Assembly: GCA_021401465.1 (NCBI GenBank)
Contig: JADDMT010000011.1
Span: 310,001-374,000, forward strand
Direction: 5' to 3'
Source: Teratosphaeria epicoccoides
Lineage: Eukaryota > Ascomycota > Dothideomycetes > Mycosphaerellales > Teratosphaeriaceae
Length of the DNA: 64,000 bases
Shown: piece after piece, positions 54,227-64,000 of the stretch
How positions within the stretch are numbered: position 1 is the stretch's first letter
Layout of the letters: every line of letters starts with the position of its first letter
Translations under genes and position numbers: made by a program
Notes under the pieces: model-generated
What the model saw: the letters and a program-made list of their open reading frames with translations, nothing else
What the model was told of the DNA's origin: nothing
Database searches by the model: none

Positions 54227-55936
54227 CTACAAGCCGTTCGGACTGCACGAGAACGCGCCGCCGAAGCTGCCAGCCTCATATCCCTGAATGATGCTTTCCA
54301 CACTAGCATACGTGCCCGCACTAAGGAACAGCAGGCCAATCGCAATCATAAGCAAGTTGAATACAAAGCCGAAAATGCTTCGGAAACCTCTCGATGTGAT
54401 GTAGCCGTCGCCGTGATCTGCTTTCCTCATCCGAATGTATGCGACTCCCCAGAAGATGAAGCCAAAGAAGCTGTCGAAGAGCGAGGACATGAGCGACAGC
54501 AGGTCGGTGAAGAAAGGGATGACTTCGGCGATGATGAACGCTCCAATCCATGTGCAAAGCAGGATCCCGGTCCAACCTGCCCAACCGATGACGGTATTGT
54601 TGCCAAGGTGACGTGTGCCAGCGAAGAGGCGAAAGAAGATGAAGCGAGCTGACACCGAAGCGTAAAGCACGCCCAAGAAGATTATGGTCGGAATCATGAA
54701 GCTGAAAGACACCTTCTTGTAGACCTCGTTACCAAGAGAGCCGAAAGCCGGTGCAGTGTTGTAGTTGGTGCCTGTGTACGCATAGATGACTGAGCCCACG
54801 AGCGAGAAGAGGATGACCTCCGCGATGGTGACAGCCCACAGCGCCTTTGGGAAGTCCTTAGGCTCCTTCATCTCAGCAATGAATGATGGAATCGTAATCT
54901 GGCCAATGAATGTGTAACTGATGTTCATGAATGCACTCATGCCCGCGACGAATGAAGTGCCCGGCGGTGGGATGGCCCATACGCCAGGAGGGCCAAGGGA
55001 AGGCCACTTATGGCCTGCGACACCGCCAGGGTGGTCCTCAATGCCAGCGAAGATGGTAGCCAGGAGCACGGAGATGAATGTGAAGAGCGCACTTGCTGTG
55101 CCGAGCTTGGCGAGAGTGCTGAACGTCCTTGGCAGAGAAGCGATCCAGCATACAACGGCAACGATGACGGAGAATGCGACTGTGCAAACACCACTGGTAT
55201 TGTTGGTCATGGTATTGAGGTACTTGGCACCAGTCAAGCAGTGGAAACCCTGAATAAAAGTGTTGTTGAGCACGAACATGATCGCTGTGAGCCACCAGGC
55301 CCAGCGCTGGTTCCAGAACAGCATTTGGCCAATATCGCAGACATCCTTGACCTCTGGGTGGCGGAGACAGAATTCCCTATGAAAAGTGTTAGCAGATGTG
55401 CGCAGTCTTGTGGCGTTGTAGCGAATGGCTCACCAGACGATCAAGGAAGTGTAGAGTACCAGTGAAGCGACCACAAAGGTGAGTATGAGGCCGGGTACCA
55501 GGCCCAGAACTGAGTAGGAATAGGGAAACGACATAATGGCCAAGCAGATGTACTCCGAGAACAATAACGCCGCAGTCTTATACCAGCTACAAGTCCTGTA
55601 CTTGATGGCATTGCCTGCCTCCAACTCCATCTGCTTGCCAACCGAAAAGCTCGCATCTGACTCGTCGTCGTCGCCCATGGCTGCACCTGCGCCCGCGAGC
55701 GAACCCGAAATTGATTTTGTGATCGGCCTATCGATTCTGCTCATCTTGCGCCCGCCAGCAGTTGCCCCGGTCCCGCGCCTGCCACCCTTCTCTGCAGCTT
55801 CCATCTCCGGGGAGAATCCATCGTAGTAGCCCTGCTGGCCGAATTTGTGAGGAGAAGAATCGTTGTTGATCTCGGAGGAAAAGGGATCGTAAGCAACCCC
55901 AAGGGCTCCTGGCTTCGAGCCAAGGCCTATCGCCAT
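54227..55936 (-). CDS. Amino-acid permease, AAAP family (Mtr-like)
   Basis: Two exons (55936-55434 and 55376-54227) give 550 residues. The 57-bp intron (55377-55433) has GTGAGC and TAG and splits the Trp codon in VLYTSLIVWEFCLRHPEV. The first 110 residues are hydrophilic; helices then start at YKTAALLFSEYICLAIMSFP. Characteristic Aa_trans segments follow: the long NNTFIQGFHCLTGAKYLNT loop, FMNISYTFIGQITIPSFIAE, then a final block of helices ending FNLLMIAIGLLFLSAGTY. It resembles Neurospora Mtr, a neutral and aromatic amino-acid permease of the plasma membrane. Substrate range is inferred only from the family. Start ATG 55936 (MAIGLGSKPGALG). Confidence 0.92.
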
Positions 55937-57052
55937 TTTATCGAGCGGATCGAGCGTATGAAGACGCAGTAGAAGAGTGGGTTTATGCCTGTGACCGGCT
56001 CTAGCATTGACTGCGGTAGTGGAGTAACACAGCGGCTTCTTGCGCAGAGTGCAATAATGATTTGTGAAAGGAAGGAAGAATTATGAGATCTGACGTTGTT
56101 GGTGCAAGGTTGTCGAGTTGATTTGAATTGAGGCGGCGCAGTCATGGTGCGAGGCGCGGGACGTCACGCTACCGGTCAAGAAGGTGTAGGGCGGTACGGG
56201 CTGAAATGGTAAGCAGGAATGATTGGCCTTGACATGCGTACCTTGATCGCGTGGCGCTGCAAATCACAGCCCGCTCTGCCGCCCATTTGCAGCGAGATGC
56301 TCGTTGACGGTGGGGCTCTGCAGCTCGCGTGGAGTGGAGAGGGAAAAGTCAAAATGCGACATCAGCGACTATACTCCCGGTCCCGCAGCAGTGACCCCAC
56401 TCCGCCGGTCATTGTTCGGCGGGTCGCGCACACCTTCGCTTTCCCCGACTCGTAGGATTGCACCAACATCATGGGTCCCGATGATTTCACATCGCAGCGG
56501 GGTCAACCTACTCCCAGCCGGACGATGATACATAGATCCGAAGCGACATTGGTCGTCATACGTTCCGCAATGTGTGTAATATATGTACATGGCTACCATT
56601 GTAGCCGACGAAGCGAGCTGCGCCATGTTCTGCAAGCTCTCGAGACCGCTGGAGAACAATCAAGTCTTGCCAAGACATGGTTGATCTTGGCAAGTAGTGC
56701 TTGAGCACGCTTGAGACATTGGGTCATGAGCTTGATTCTGACATGAGAATCAAGGACTCCGACACCTCTAATCACTGGACAAAATGCCATCAGTATACAG
56801 AAAATGTACCTTATGAGACCTATTTACACAATTGGCAACGACTTGAAGTAATTTATTCACTGACAAGCACATGCGGCTTGGTTCTCGGCGGATTTCTGGA
56901 AGAAGGCTGCCCTTCCTTAGCTGGCGTGACAATCATCGACGCTGAAGCATTTCCAAGAATCGCTAAATATCGTTCAATGCCTGCAATGAATCTGGTCTGT
57001 CTACACAATTGGTAGGCTCTTGCTGCCGGAGAGGTTAGCATCGCCTGTCGAT
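55937..57052. other. Intergenic, no gene recognised
   Basis: About 1.1 kb upstream of the permease and downstream of the surface-protein gene. A 104-codon plus-strand frame at 56701-57015 has no recognised motif. Confidence 0.45.
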
Positions 57053-57691
57053 TCAGTAAAGCCACCTAAGCGAGTATTCCAAGGCTCGTATTGTCGTCCG
57101 CACGAGGAATGGCTGGAACATGTCAGTACACTATGCCTAATAGCATGAGCGAGCCAAGCAACTTACCAACTCCCAACCCCTCCTCGCACCGCTCCCCACA
57201 GTAGCCACCGTACTACTGCCGCTCAAAATAAAGCCTGAGCCCGTCGCCAAGCCAGTCGTTGTCGTTGTCGATGCCGCTATCCCACTCGTACTCGCACTCG
57301 TACTGGCGCTTACTGCGGTGCTCGCTGCCGCTCCTCCCACCACAGCGCCATTGCTCACCGTCCCCGCCGTAATAACACCAGTGACAGAACCTGTGCACGT
57401 GGCTCCACTCGGACAGCACGCGACATTGCCAGCAGAATCTGCGCTGCACACGGCTGAGGATTCGCAGCAGAGATTCGCGGCGCCAATACTCGAGCAGGAG
57501 TCGAACCCGCTGGGACAGCTCGTGGATCGTTTGAGGAGGTTGTGGGTCTGGTCTTCGACGATTGTGTTGTTGGGGATGGTCGAGGGTATGTAGTCTTTTA
57601 GGCTGATGGGTAGAGCGTCCCAAAAGGGCTGGAGGTTTGGGAGTATGGAGGCGGTCGCCGTTGCTGCGGGGAGGAGGACTGATGGGCGCAT
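57053..57691 (-). CDS. Cysteine-rich GPI-type surface protein
   Basis: Two exons (57691-57167 and 57112-57053) give 194 residues. The 54-bp intron (57113-57166) has GTAAGT, a CTGAC branch motif and CAG. The start MRPSVLLPAATATASIL resembles a signal peptide. A compact cysteine domain follows (CPSGFDSCSSIGAANLCC, then CSADSAGNVACCPSGATC), then a long Ser/Thr/Ala-rich stalk suited to O-mannosylation. The second exon supplies PFLVRTTIRALEYSLRWLY. Related ascomycete proteins annotated as GPI-anchored end in a comparable tail (from memory), so the splice is likely right. The start was placed at ATG 57691; frames extended upstream begin with TTG. Function unknown, probably cell wall or plasma membrane. 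Confidence 0.82.
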
Positions 57692-58356
57692 ACTCGGTCT
57701 CAAGCCGTGTCGCGTGGTCGTATCAGGTCTCCAAGGGCTGCTTTTTCCTTGGTCCTTGGACCTCGATCCGAATCTATTTCTCTGTCGTCTCGACGGCCCT
57801 GCCGGTGGTCGGCAGGCAATGTCTTGTGATTCTCAACTGATACAAGAAGCTGCTGAATATATGAAATGCCAGCTCGTGGTTTCGTGAGTCTCGTTACAAG
57901 GGTTCTGATGAAGTGGTCAAAAGTGCTTCACAGATGCAAGGACATGCGTTCAACCCAGATAGTGGGGCTTTCTGTTTAGACTGGGCACCACAGCAACCAA
58001 TCGCGCAAATCCCTGCAAAGTCACCTTGACTTGTGTAAGTGCTTGCATCATCATTCTCTCGCAGGCGTCTTGAGCGCGTCGGCGTGTCCCAAATATGTCG
58101 AGCTTCAGTCGGGTGAAAAGCTCGATTTCCAAGCTATTACTGTGTTCAGATGCAGCAGGTGCGACTTGGCCGATGCTAACATGGGAAAGCGCTGACGCAT
58201 AGCCGCTGCAGCTCACGGAGGCACTTTCGGAGGCAGGTGCAAGAGCTCATGGTAGGTGTTTGTTCTGGAAAGAACCATCTTCAATTCTCTTCGTTCTCTT
58301 CATCTTTCCGACCCAGTCGTTTCGGGAGACAGCATCGCCGCGTTCGCGACGTAAAG
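57692..58356. other. Divergent promoter region
   Basis: About 660 bp between the divergently transcribed surface-protein and glucosidase genes. No coding frame is recognised. Shared control elements are possible but not visible to me. Confidence 0.5.
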
Positions 58357-60138
58357 ATGGGTGATTCAGTGGGCACACCAGTGCAGTCTCATGCCAAGCA
58401 CGCCTGGTGGAAGGAGTCTGTAGTCTACCAGATCTACCCGGCCTCGTTTCTGTCAACAGGTGCCGGGAACCTGCCAGGATGGGGAGATATCAGAGGCATC
58501 ACCAAAAAGCTAGATTACCTCAAGGACCTTGGTGTGGACATCGTGTGGTTCAGCCCCGCGTACAAGAGTCCGCAGGTCGACATGGGCTACGACATTTCCG
58601 ACTATAAGGACATTGATCCTCGCTACGGCAGTCTTGCAGACGTGGACGAATTGATCAGGGAGTTGAAACAGAGAGGGATGAAGCTGATGATGGACCTGGT
58701 TGTCAATCATACTTCGGACCAGCATGCTTGGTTCAAGGAGTCGAGAAGCAGCAAGACGAGTCCAAAAAGAGATTGGTATATATGGCAACCAGCAAAATAT
58801 GACACGGACGGCAAGCGCCACCCACCCAACAACTGGAGCCAGATCCTTGGCGAAGCCAATTCAGCTTGGACTTGGGACGAGGAGACCCAGGAGTACTTTC
58901 TCTCGCTTTTCACACCCGAGCAGCCCGATCTCAACTGGCGCACAACAGAAGTCAGGGAGGCAGTACACGATGTGCTACGCTTTTGGCTCGACAGAGGAGC
59001 GTCCGGCTTCCGCATGGATGTCATCAACCTCGTTTCCAAGGTCAAAGGCTACCCAGATGCAGAGGTGAAGCATCCGGACGCGCCATACCAGATGGGCTCG
59101 AAGTATTTTGCCAATGGTCCGCACTTGCACGAATATCTACGCGAGATGAATGACAAGGTTCTGTCGAAGTACGATGCGATGACTGTAGGCGAGATGCCGT
59201 TCGTCAAGGATCCGGACGAAATCATGAAGGTAGTAGGCGCCGACAGACATGAGCTGCAAATGATCTTCATCTTTGACATAGTAGATGTTGATAATGTGCC
59301 GGGAAGCTTTCGCCTGACTCTTCACGATTGGGAGCCGTCCGACGTCAGGAAGATCATAACCAAGTACCAAAGCTTGATGCTGGAGCGAGACGGCTGGAAC
59401 AGCGTCTTCATTGAGAATCACGACAACCCTCGCTCTGTGTCGCGCTACACGGCTGACAACGACGCGGACCGTCATCTTTGCGCCAAGCTCTTGTGCCTGA
59501 TGCAGACGACACTGGCTGGCACGTTGTACGTTTATCAAGGCGAGGAACTGGGAATGCGTAACTTGTCTACTGAAGTGCCGCCTGAAGAGTACAAAGATAT
59601 TGAGTCGCGGAATTACTACAGGAAAATGGTCGCTGCTGGCAAGGAGAAGGAAGGTCGCACCATCTTGCAAAGAAAGGCGAGAGATCATGCCCGCACTCCC
59701 GTTCAGTGGTCTGCTGCACCAAACGCAGGCTTCTGCCCTCTTGACGTCGAGCCCTGGATGATTGTCAACACCGATTACGAGACTGTTAATGCCGAGGCGC
59801 AAACACAGTATCAGAATAGCGAGGAGCTGAGTGTGTTGCAGTTTTGGCAGCGAGCGCTCGGTGCGCGCAAGAAGAACAAAGACGTGTTCGTGTATGGTGA
59901 CTATCAGGTCCTGGACGAGAAAAGCCACAAGATCATCGCCTACAAAAGGTCTAGTAATAGCGGCGAGGCGTTCGTGGTGGTGCTCAACTTCTCGTGCGGC
60001 GATATTGACTGGCAGATGCCTGAGGCAGCTAACGTTCAAAAATGGGTTGCCGGTAACTACATGAAGGGAGCACCAGAGCTTAAGACCTCTGGTGAGATCA
60101 AGTTGAGGGCATGGGAGGGCATCTTGGGTACGTCATAA
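58357..60138 (+). CDS. GH13 alpha-glucosidase (maltase/isomaltase type)
   Basis: A single exon of 593 residues, the usual size of fungal intracellular oligo-1,6-glucosidase/maltase enzymes. The start is ATG 58357 (AAGATGG context, MGDSVGTPVQSHAKHAWWKE); the frame opens further upstream, but that adds unrelated sequence. The TIM barrel shows DLVVNHTSDQHAW (region I), GFRMDVIN with the nucleophile Asp221, TVGEMPF with the acid/base Glu279 and FIENHDNPR with the stabiliser Asp356. QIYPASF, GYDISDY and YVYQGEELGM are further family marks. There is no signal peptide, so it should be cytosolic, acting on imported di- and oligosaccharides. Val follows the nucleophile, as in yeast isomaltase, where yeast maltases have Thr. 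This suggests, but does not prove, alpha-1,6 activity. Confidence 0.96.
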   Translation: MGDSVGTPVQSHAKHAWWKESVVYQIYPASFLSTGAGNLPGWGDIRGITKKLDYLKDLGVDIVWFSPAYKSPQVDMGYDISDYKDIDPRYGSLADVDELIRELKQRGMKLMMDLVVNHTSDQHAWFKESRSSKTSPKRDWYIWQPAKYDTDGKRHPPNNWSQILGEANSAWTWDEETQEYFLSLFTPEQPDLNWRTTEVREAVHDVLRFWLDRGASGFRMDVINLVSKVKGYPDAEVKHPDAPYQMGSKYFANGPHLHEYLREMNDKVLSKYDAMTVGEMPFVKDPDEIMKVVGADRHELQMIFIFDIVDVDNVPGSFRLTLHDWEPSDVRKIITKYQSLMLERDGWNSVFIENHDNPRSVSRYTADNDADRHLCAKLLCLMQTTLAGTLYVYQGEELGMRNLSTEVPPEEYKDIESRNYYRKMVAAGKEKEGRTILQRKARDHARTPVQWSAAPNAGFCPLDVEPWMIVNTDYETVNAEAQTQYQNSEELSVLQFWQRALGARKKNKDVFVYGDYQVLDEKSHKIIAYKRSSNSGEAFVVVLNFSCGDIDWQMPEAANVQKWVAGNYMKGAPELKTSGEIKLRAWEGILGTS

Positions 60139-62015
60139 CCTACTCATCTGCGTCACTGGCATGGTACGATCAGTGACTGACTTTGTGGCAGGCACGGCGA
60201 AGGCATGAGTTGGTGTTTCGGAAGCGTGGCGCTCGAGGCAGTAACGCTGGATAGATCTAGCACTTCAATGCTGTGCATCGCTAGTGCGTGGCCTTAGCCA
60301 TAAAAATACGCAAATTGCTCTAGATCATCGCGCTGCTCAAGCAAGCTGCCGAATTATTGGTGGCAAGGGTTCGGAGGCCACCCTTCTTCAGCCTTATGAA
60401 CGCCAGTAACTTCAAGCGCAAGAATGTTTGCTTCCTGGACCACGATCATGTTCACGAGATCCGAGCAGGCGAATCTACTGACGTATTGACCTCGCCCTTC
60501 AACCGCGTGTCTGATTGAATCGCATCATAGGTAACACAAACCCCAGGCGAGCACGAGGACCTAAGCTGCCATGTCCCACACAGGAGCGCGAGCAATACGC
60601 TGACTGCAGCACTCGGTCCCGAGAGCTGGACAGGCACTGGGCTTGGACCTAATTTAAAGGTATTTGGCTGCGCGTCAGTATCCGGCGCGACGGCTGCGTG
60701 GCCTCCTTGTCACTCATGATTGTGAGACATAGCCATAGCCACCTCTGTCGCCCTTACGCTTGTCATGGCAGCAGTTCTCGAGGTCACCTACTTTGGACTA
60801 TAAATGCGAGAGGACTTCTCATGGTCTGAGTCCCTCTCTCCTTGATCCTGTATATAATCTCTTCTTCAGAGTATCACATCACTCTTCGTGTCGCACCACA
60901 CGCATCAAGTCCGATCCGAACACAAAAGCATACCACAATAGACGCACCCTCCGCATCCGTGCAACACTACCCACGCAGGCATAACGCAACGATCCGCTCT
61001 CATCCACCCATCCATCATCGCCTTGCTGCAACCTAGCCCGCAGATACATACTCTCATCTGCAGCATGCCGCGCCAAGAAGTGCGCTTCAACCTTCCAGGC
61101 CATCCCCGTCCGGGCGAATCTACCAGAGCTACGGCTGCGAGGCGCGCGTCCCAGCCCAGACCGGTGCTGAAGAGCTCGAGGGAAAGGGGCGATCCGAGTG
61201 CGATGGGGAGGTATGAGTGGGAAGTCAGGAGGAGGGAGGAGATGGTGAATGGAAGGCCCAGGGTCACAGTAACGAGGACGCTGAGGAGATGGAAGTAGAG
61301 TTGTTGAGGTGAGGTCTGGGTCAGAGTCTGCGATGCAGAGGTTCAGGTTGCTGACCAATGGTCGTGGGCGATGTGGCTCTTGCGATAGACCATGAGATGC
61401 GTGGACTAAGCGACCGCGGAATTGAACGTGCTTGTATGCACATAGGTGGATCTTGAAATGTGATATATGGGCCGGCGGCGTGATCCGTTCGGACTGCGTT
61501 TGCGAATGATACCCCTTATGTTTGCTTGACCCAGAGTGGGTCAGGTCGCCACTGTATGTATATTTCGTAACCGGAGCTCCCCAGCCGAGCATGCATGTGC
61601 CTTCGAGGTCGCCTGACTTGCACATCGGCAATTTCATGGCTGGCCCGAGGCGTACTTGCCGTGGCATCAAGTCTCGCCTTCCCGGGGACAACAGCGACGC
61701 CCAATGGAAGATCTCTCTCGCAAGGACATCGCTTTCCTGTTGGCTCTCGCGATTTGATCTTATCAGCAATCGGGACAGTGCGTGGCAGAGATGGCAACCT
61801 CCTGCCATTATTCCAACGGCAGCAGCATAGGAGTTGTTTGGAGCCTCTCGATGGCTTCAAAGAGCCTCCCACCATTGCTTCATCTCCTCTCCAGCAACGA
61901 CATCCGCAGTCTGCGATTCGTTTAACTGTACTAACCCAGCCTCTACAATTGTACAGAATCCTCGTCGCGTACTGCAGCTGCGCCCCGTACCACTTCGCGC
62001 ACACAGCTGCCCACC
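60139..62015. other. Intergenic, one weak small-ORF candidate
   Basis: About 1.9 kb. It includes a TATAAA at 60799-60804 followed by a pyrimidine-rich leader and the weak 77-codon candidate listed separately. A 309-codon minus-strand frame (60879-61808) is low in complexity and without motifs. The right end is the presumed promoter of the gene at 62016. Confidence 0.45.
61065..61298 (+). CDS. Possible small basic protein, 77 aa
   Basis: ATG 61065 opens a 77-residue frame (MPRQEVRFNLPGHPRPGEST onward) rich in Arg, ending RRWK. It lies about 265 bp after a TATAAA box, behind a C/T-rich stretch that looks like a fungal 5' leader. I know no homologue, and the composition (basic, few hydrophobics) could equally be chance. 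Frames on the other strand overlap it. Kept only because the promoter-like layout is better than for other short frames nearby. Confidence 0.25.
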   Translation: MPRQEVRFNLPGHPRPGESTRATAARRASQPRPVLKSSRERGDPSAMGRYEWEVRRREEMVNGRPRVTVTRTLRRWK

Positions 62016-64000
62016 ATGGGCACCTGCGTGGCTCTCCTGGTTATCCTTCTGGCCAACCTGATTTGGGGTCAGTCAACGAAGACTGTCACCGAATCAGGAA
62101 CCACATTCACGGCTACGCAGTCGAAAGATTCCCGCGGCAGCTCTGTCTGGATCACTGACGGCCATGGCCTCTCTGCTACCACGGACACGACCACAATTTC
62201 CGACTCCTCGACCTCCACGCTCTCCGATGCGACGACCTCCACGGTGTACGTATCCAATCAAACCGCTACCGGATCCTCGAGTGTCTCTCCGACGTACGCA
62301 GCAAGCGTTATCGCCACAAGCAGGACGACTGTCACTCTGTCGGATTACACAGCCACGCAGACGATGGTTCCAGCTCCTCAGTTGCCTACCATTCCGTCAG
62401 CGTTGATCAGCACGACTACGGCTCTGCAGGTCTCCAGCATCTACTTCACCGAAACTGAGACCGTCAGTGACATCCAAACGATCACCAAGTCCTCGTACTA
62501 CAAGACGATCACCAGGACCATTACAAGGCAGGCCCCTCACCTCATGACCGAGTATCATGCCTTACTCAATGGAATGGATGTCGCGATTACCGGCACTGTC
62601 GGCACCTATAACAACACTGTGGTGTACATCACGCCCGCTGCCCAGGTGTCTGTCTCGCGGATCTCCGTCTGTTGGTATCCAGATCAACCGCAGGGTTATG
62701 ACTGCCAGTCCATTCTTAAAGGCTCATTTGCAGCTGAGGAGATCAGGATCTTTGGCATGGAGTACCACGAATTACGCGCTGAGTTTCCCGATCTCGACTG
62801 GGGTCTGATCGGGCGCATTTCCGTATCATTGGGAGCTGAGATATCGTGGCTCGACGCCATGAAGAACGCTCTGATTTGTGTACGCCGGCGCGGGCCACTG
62901 GTGACTTCGAGCCCGACCCATCGCCACGCTCAAACTCCTTTTTATGCTCGTGCTCCAGCTCCAGCTACACGTACTACAGAGGTGATGGCACTTGGCAAGC
63001 GGTCGGCCTCTTCGCCATCTGAGCTCATGATTTGGCCGTCGCCGACAGGTCACAATGAGCTTCTCATCCCAATCACGAACTATACGCAGCGTGTCGGAGA
63101 CACAATGGTCGTGGTCGCCAACTACACGCCTTTCAATTATCGAGTTGCCGCTCGTATGGACCCAGTGCCTACGCCGGGTTCGTGCGTCAAGGGCCATCGC
63201 GGCTACAGCAAGACGGACTGCATTTGGGAAAAGTGCATGCTCCGACAGCATCTCCCGGTGAACATTACGACGATCATGCCAGCCCTTGTTGGCGAGCCTG
63301 GGTGTCAGTCATCTGCCTGGGTCACTATGTCAACGAGCCTGACCGGTCCACACTGGGGCCAGACCTCGAAGGGCGTCTACTGGCCGGCGTTTGCTACCAA
63401 TACTGTGGTGAAGGACAAGCCGAAGCAGACGATTGCGTACTGGACTCCTCCAGACAAGATCCATCAAAGCTTTGAGGACAAGTTCATGAAGTTATTCAAG
63501 GAGCGCCATGGCAAACAGACCTGCCTGGACAAGAAATCTTGCTGCGAGCTTTGCGAACTGGAAGCAACAGGTAAAGCCGGTTTCAGCGATCCTTACATTT
63601 GGAACACTATCGCGGTTGCCTCTGGCGTAACCTTTGGAACACTTTTGCTCGCGACGCTCTGTTGTCTGCTCTGTTCAAAGAAGAGACGGTCGAAGAAGTC
63701 GGCCCTGAATTCCGTGCTCAAGCACAACAAAGCCAACGAGGCCGTCGGAGAGGTGATCCAGACAGTCGAGACAGCACCTTCGGCTGTTGCGAGCGCAGTT
63801 GGCGGGGCTGGTTCTGGTGCGGCATCTGCTGTCGATTCCGGTCGTGGGACATTGGCCCGTCGTGCCGAGGAAGGTCGCAACAAGGTCTCCTTCGCTCCGG
63901 AGGCTATAGCTGGCGCAGCTGCTGCGGCGGGTGCCGCAGGCGCTGACGCTGCTCATGGCGCCGGCGAGGGCGGCCAAAAGGTAGCGGAGACGGTCGAGAA
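62016..64000 (+). CDS. Type I membrane glycoprotein, 3' end beyond window
   Basis: The frame is open from ATG 62016 (CCACCATGG context) to the window edge: 661 codons plus two bases with no stop. Residues 1-19 (MGTCVALLVILLANLIWGQ) are a signal peptide. A Thr/Ser-rich ectodomain (about 20-180) is followed by a larger part with scattered Cys and N-glycosylation sites (NQT, NNT, NYT, NIT). A Cys-rich patch KKSCCELCELEA comes just before a transmembrane helix at about 529-551 (WNTIAVASGVTFGTLLLATL), followed by Cys residues and a basic stop-transfer KKRRSKK. The cytosolic tail is Ala/Gly-rich and continues outside. I recognise no named family. It could be a cell-wall sensor or adhesin by layout only. 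No intron is needed. Confidence 0.8.
   Translation, partial: MGTCVALLVILLANLIWGQSTKTVTESGTTFTATQSKDSRGSSVWITDGHGLSATTDTTTISDSSTSTLSDATTSTVYVSNQTATGSSSVSPTYAASVIATSRTTVTLSDYTATQTMVPAPQLPTIPSALISTTTALQVSSIYFTETETVSDIQTITKSSYYKTITRTITRQAPHLMTEYHALLNGMDVAITGTVGTYNNTVVYITPAAQVSVSRISVCWYPDQPQGYDCQSILKGSFAAEEIRIFGMEYHELRAEFPDLDWGLIGRISVSLGAEISWLDAMKNALICVRRRGPLVTSSPTHRHAQTPFYARAPAPATRTTEVMALGKRSASSPSELMIWPSPTGHNELLIPITNYTQRVGDTMVVVANYTPFNYRVAARMDPVPTPGSCVKGHRGYSKTDCIWEKCMLRQHLPVNITTIMPALVGEPGCQSSAWVTMSTSLTGPHWGQTSKGVYWPAFATNTVVKDKPKQTIAYWTPPDKIHQSFEDKFMKLFKERHGKQTCLDKKSCCELCELEATGKAGFSDPYIWNTIAVASGVTFGTLLLATLCCLLCSKKRRSKKSALNSVLKHNKANEAVGEVIQTVETAPSAVASAVGGAGSGAASAVDSGRGTLARRAEEGRNKVSFAPEAIAGAAAAAGAAGADAAHGAGEGGQKVAETVE

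Noticed and set aside
59137..60039. 300-codon minus-strand frame within the alpha-glucosidase gene
   Set aside because: It is a shadow of the GH13 frame; composition and position follow from the codon use of the real gene.
60879..61808. 309-codon minus-strand frame in an intergenic region
   Set aside because: Low complexity, no domain, no homology I can recall, and overlapped by other random-looking frames.

Overview
The window looks like a chromosome segment of a filamentous ascomycete (Pezizomycotina, probably a dothideomycete; the class is a low-confidence inference). Genes are mostly one or two exons with 49-86 bp GT-AG introns. They include typical filamentous-fungal families: RTA1-like, endopolyphosphatase Ppn1, Opi3-type methyltransferase, DHA1 MFS transporter, GH13 maltase/isomaltase. 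Repeats carry the CpA-to-TpA (TpG-to-TpA) decay expected from repeat-induced point mutation (RIP).

Bases 1-32033 are one nested stack of five Ty3/gypsy chromoviruses of two families. Family A has a 489-bp LTR (TGTCATAAG...CTTATGACA), separate gag and pol frames, and a C-terminal chromodomain. Family B has a 360-bp LTR (TGATA...TATCA), one gag-pol frame, and a C-terminal chromodomain. The order was read from LTR ends and 5-bp target-site duplications. E2 (family B) is oldest. E1 and E3 (both A) inserted into E2. E5 (B) inserted into the pol of E3, and E4 (A, reversed) into the 5' LTR of E3. Removing the nested inserts gives 7015 bp for E3, against 7016 bp for E4 once its 27-bp LTR deletion is added back. 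Every copy is riddled with TAG/TAA where Gln or Trp codons are expected, so none should be active.

Two features of these elements stand out. Each family carries a long antisense reading frame between pol and the 3' LTR: in A a Zn2Cys6-like cysteine cluster followed by a coiled coil, in B a different cysteine-rich protein. Each family also has a sequence just inside the 5' LTR that is complementary to the predicted 5' end of its own RNA, about 35-40 bp after a TATA box. That suggests Tf1-type self-priming rather than tRNA priming.

Bases 32034-64000 are ordinary gene-bearing DNA. In order: RTA1-like membrane protein (-), endopolyphosphatase (-), epoxide hydrolase (-), a broken lipase B-like pseudogene (+), a conserved ascomycete protein of unknown function (+), a hotdog thioesterase (+), a DUF5519 luciferase-domain protein (+), a small LYR-like protein (-), a DHA1 MFS transporter (-), an Opi3-like phospholipid methyltransferase (-), an AAAP amino-acid permease (-), a cysteine-rich GPI-type surface protein (-), a GH13 alpha-glucosidase (+), and the first 661 codons of an unrecognised type I membrane glycoprotein running off the right edge (+). 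They do not form an obvious pathway cluster. Several act at membranes or in lipid and storage metabolism. No tRNA, rRNA or CRISPR array was recognised.
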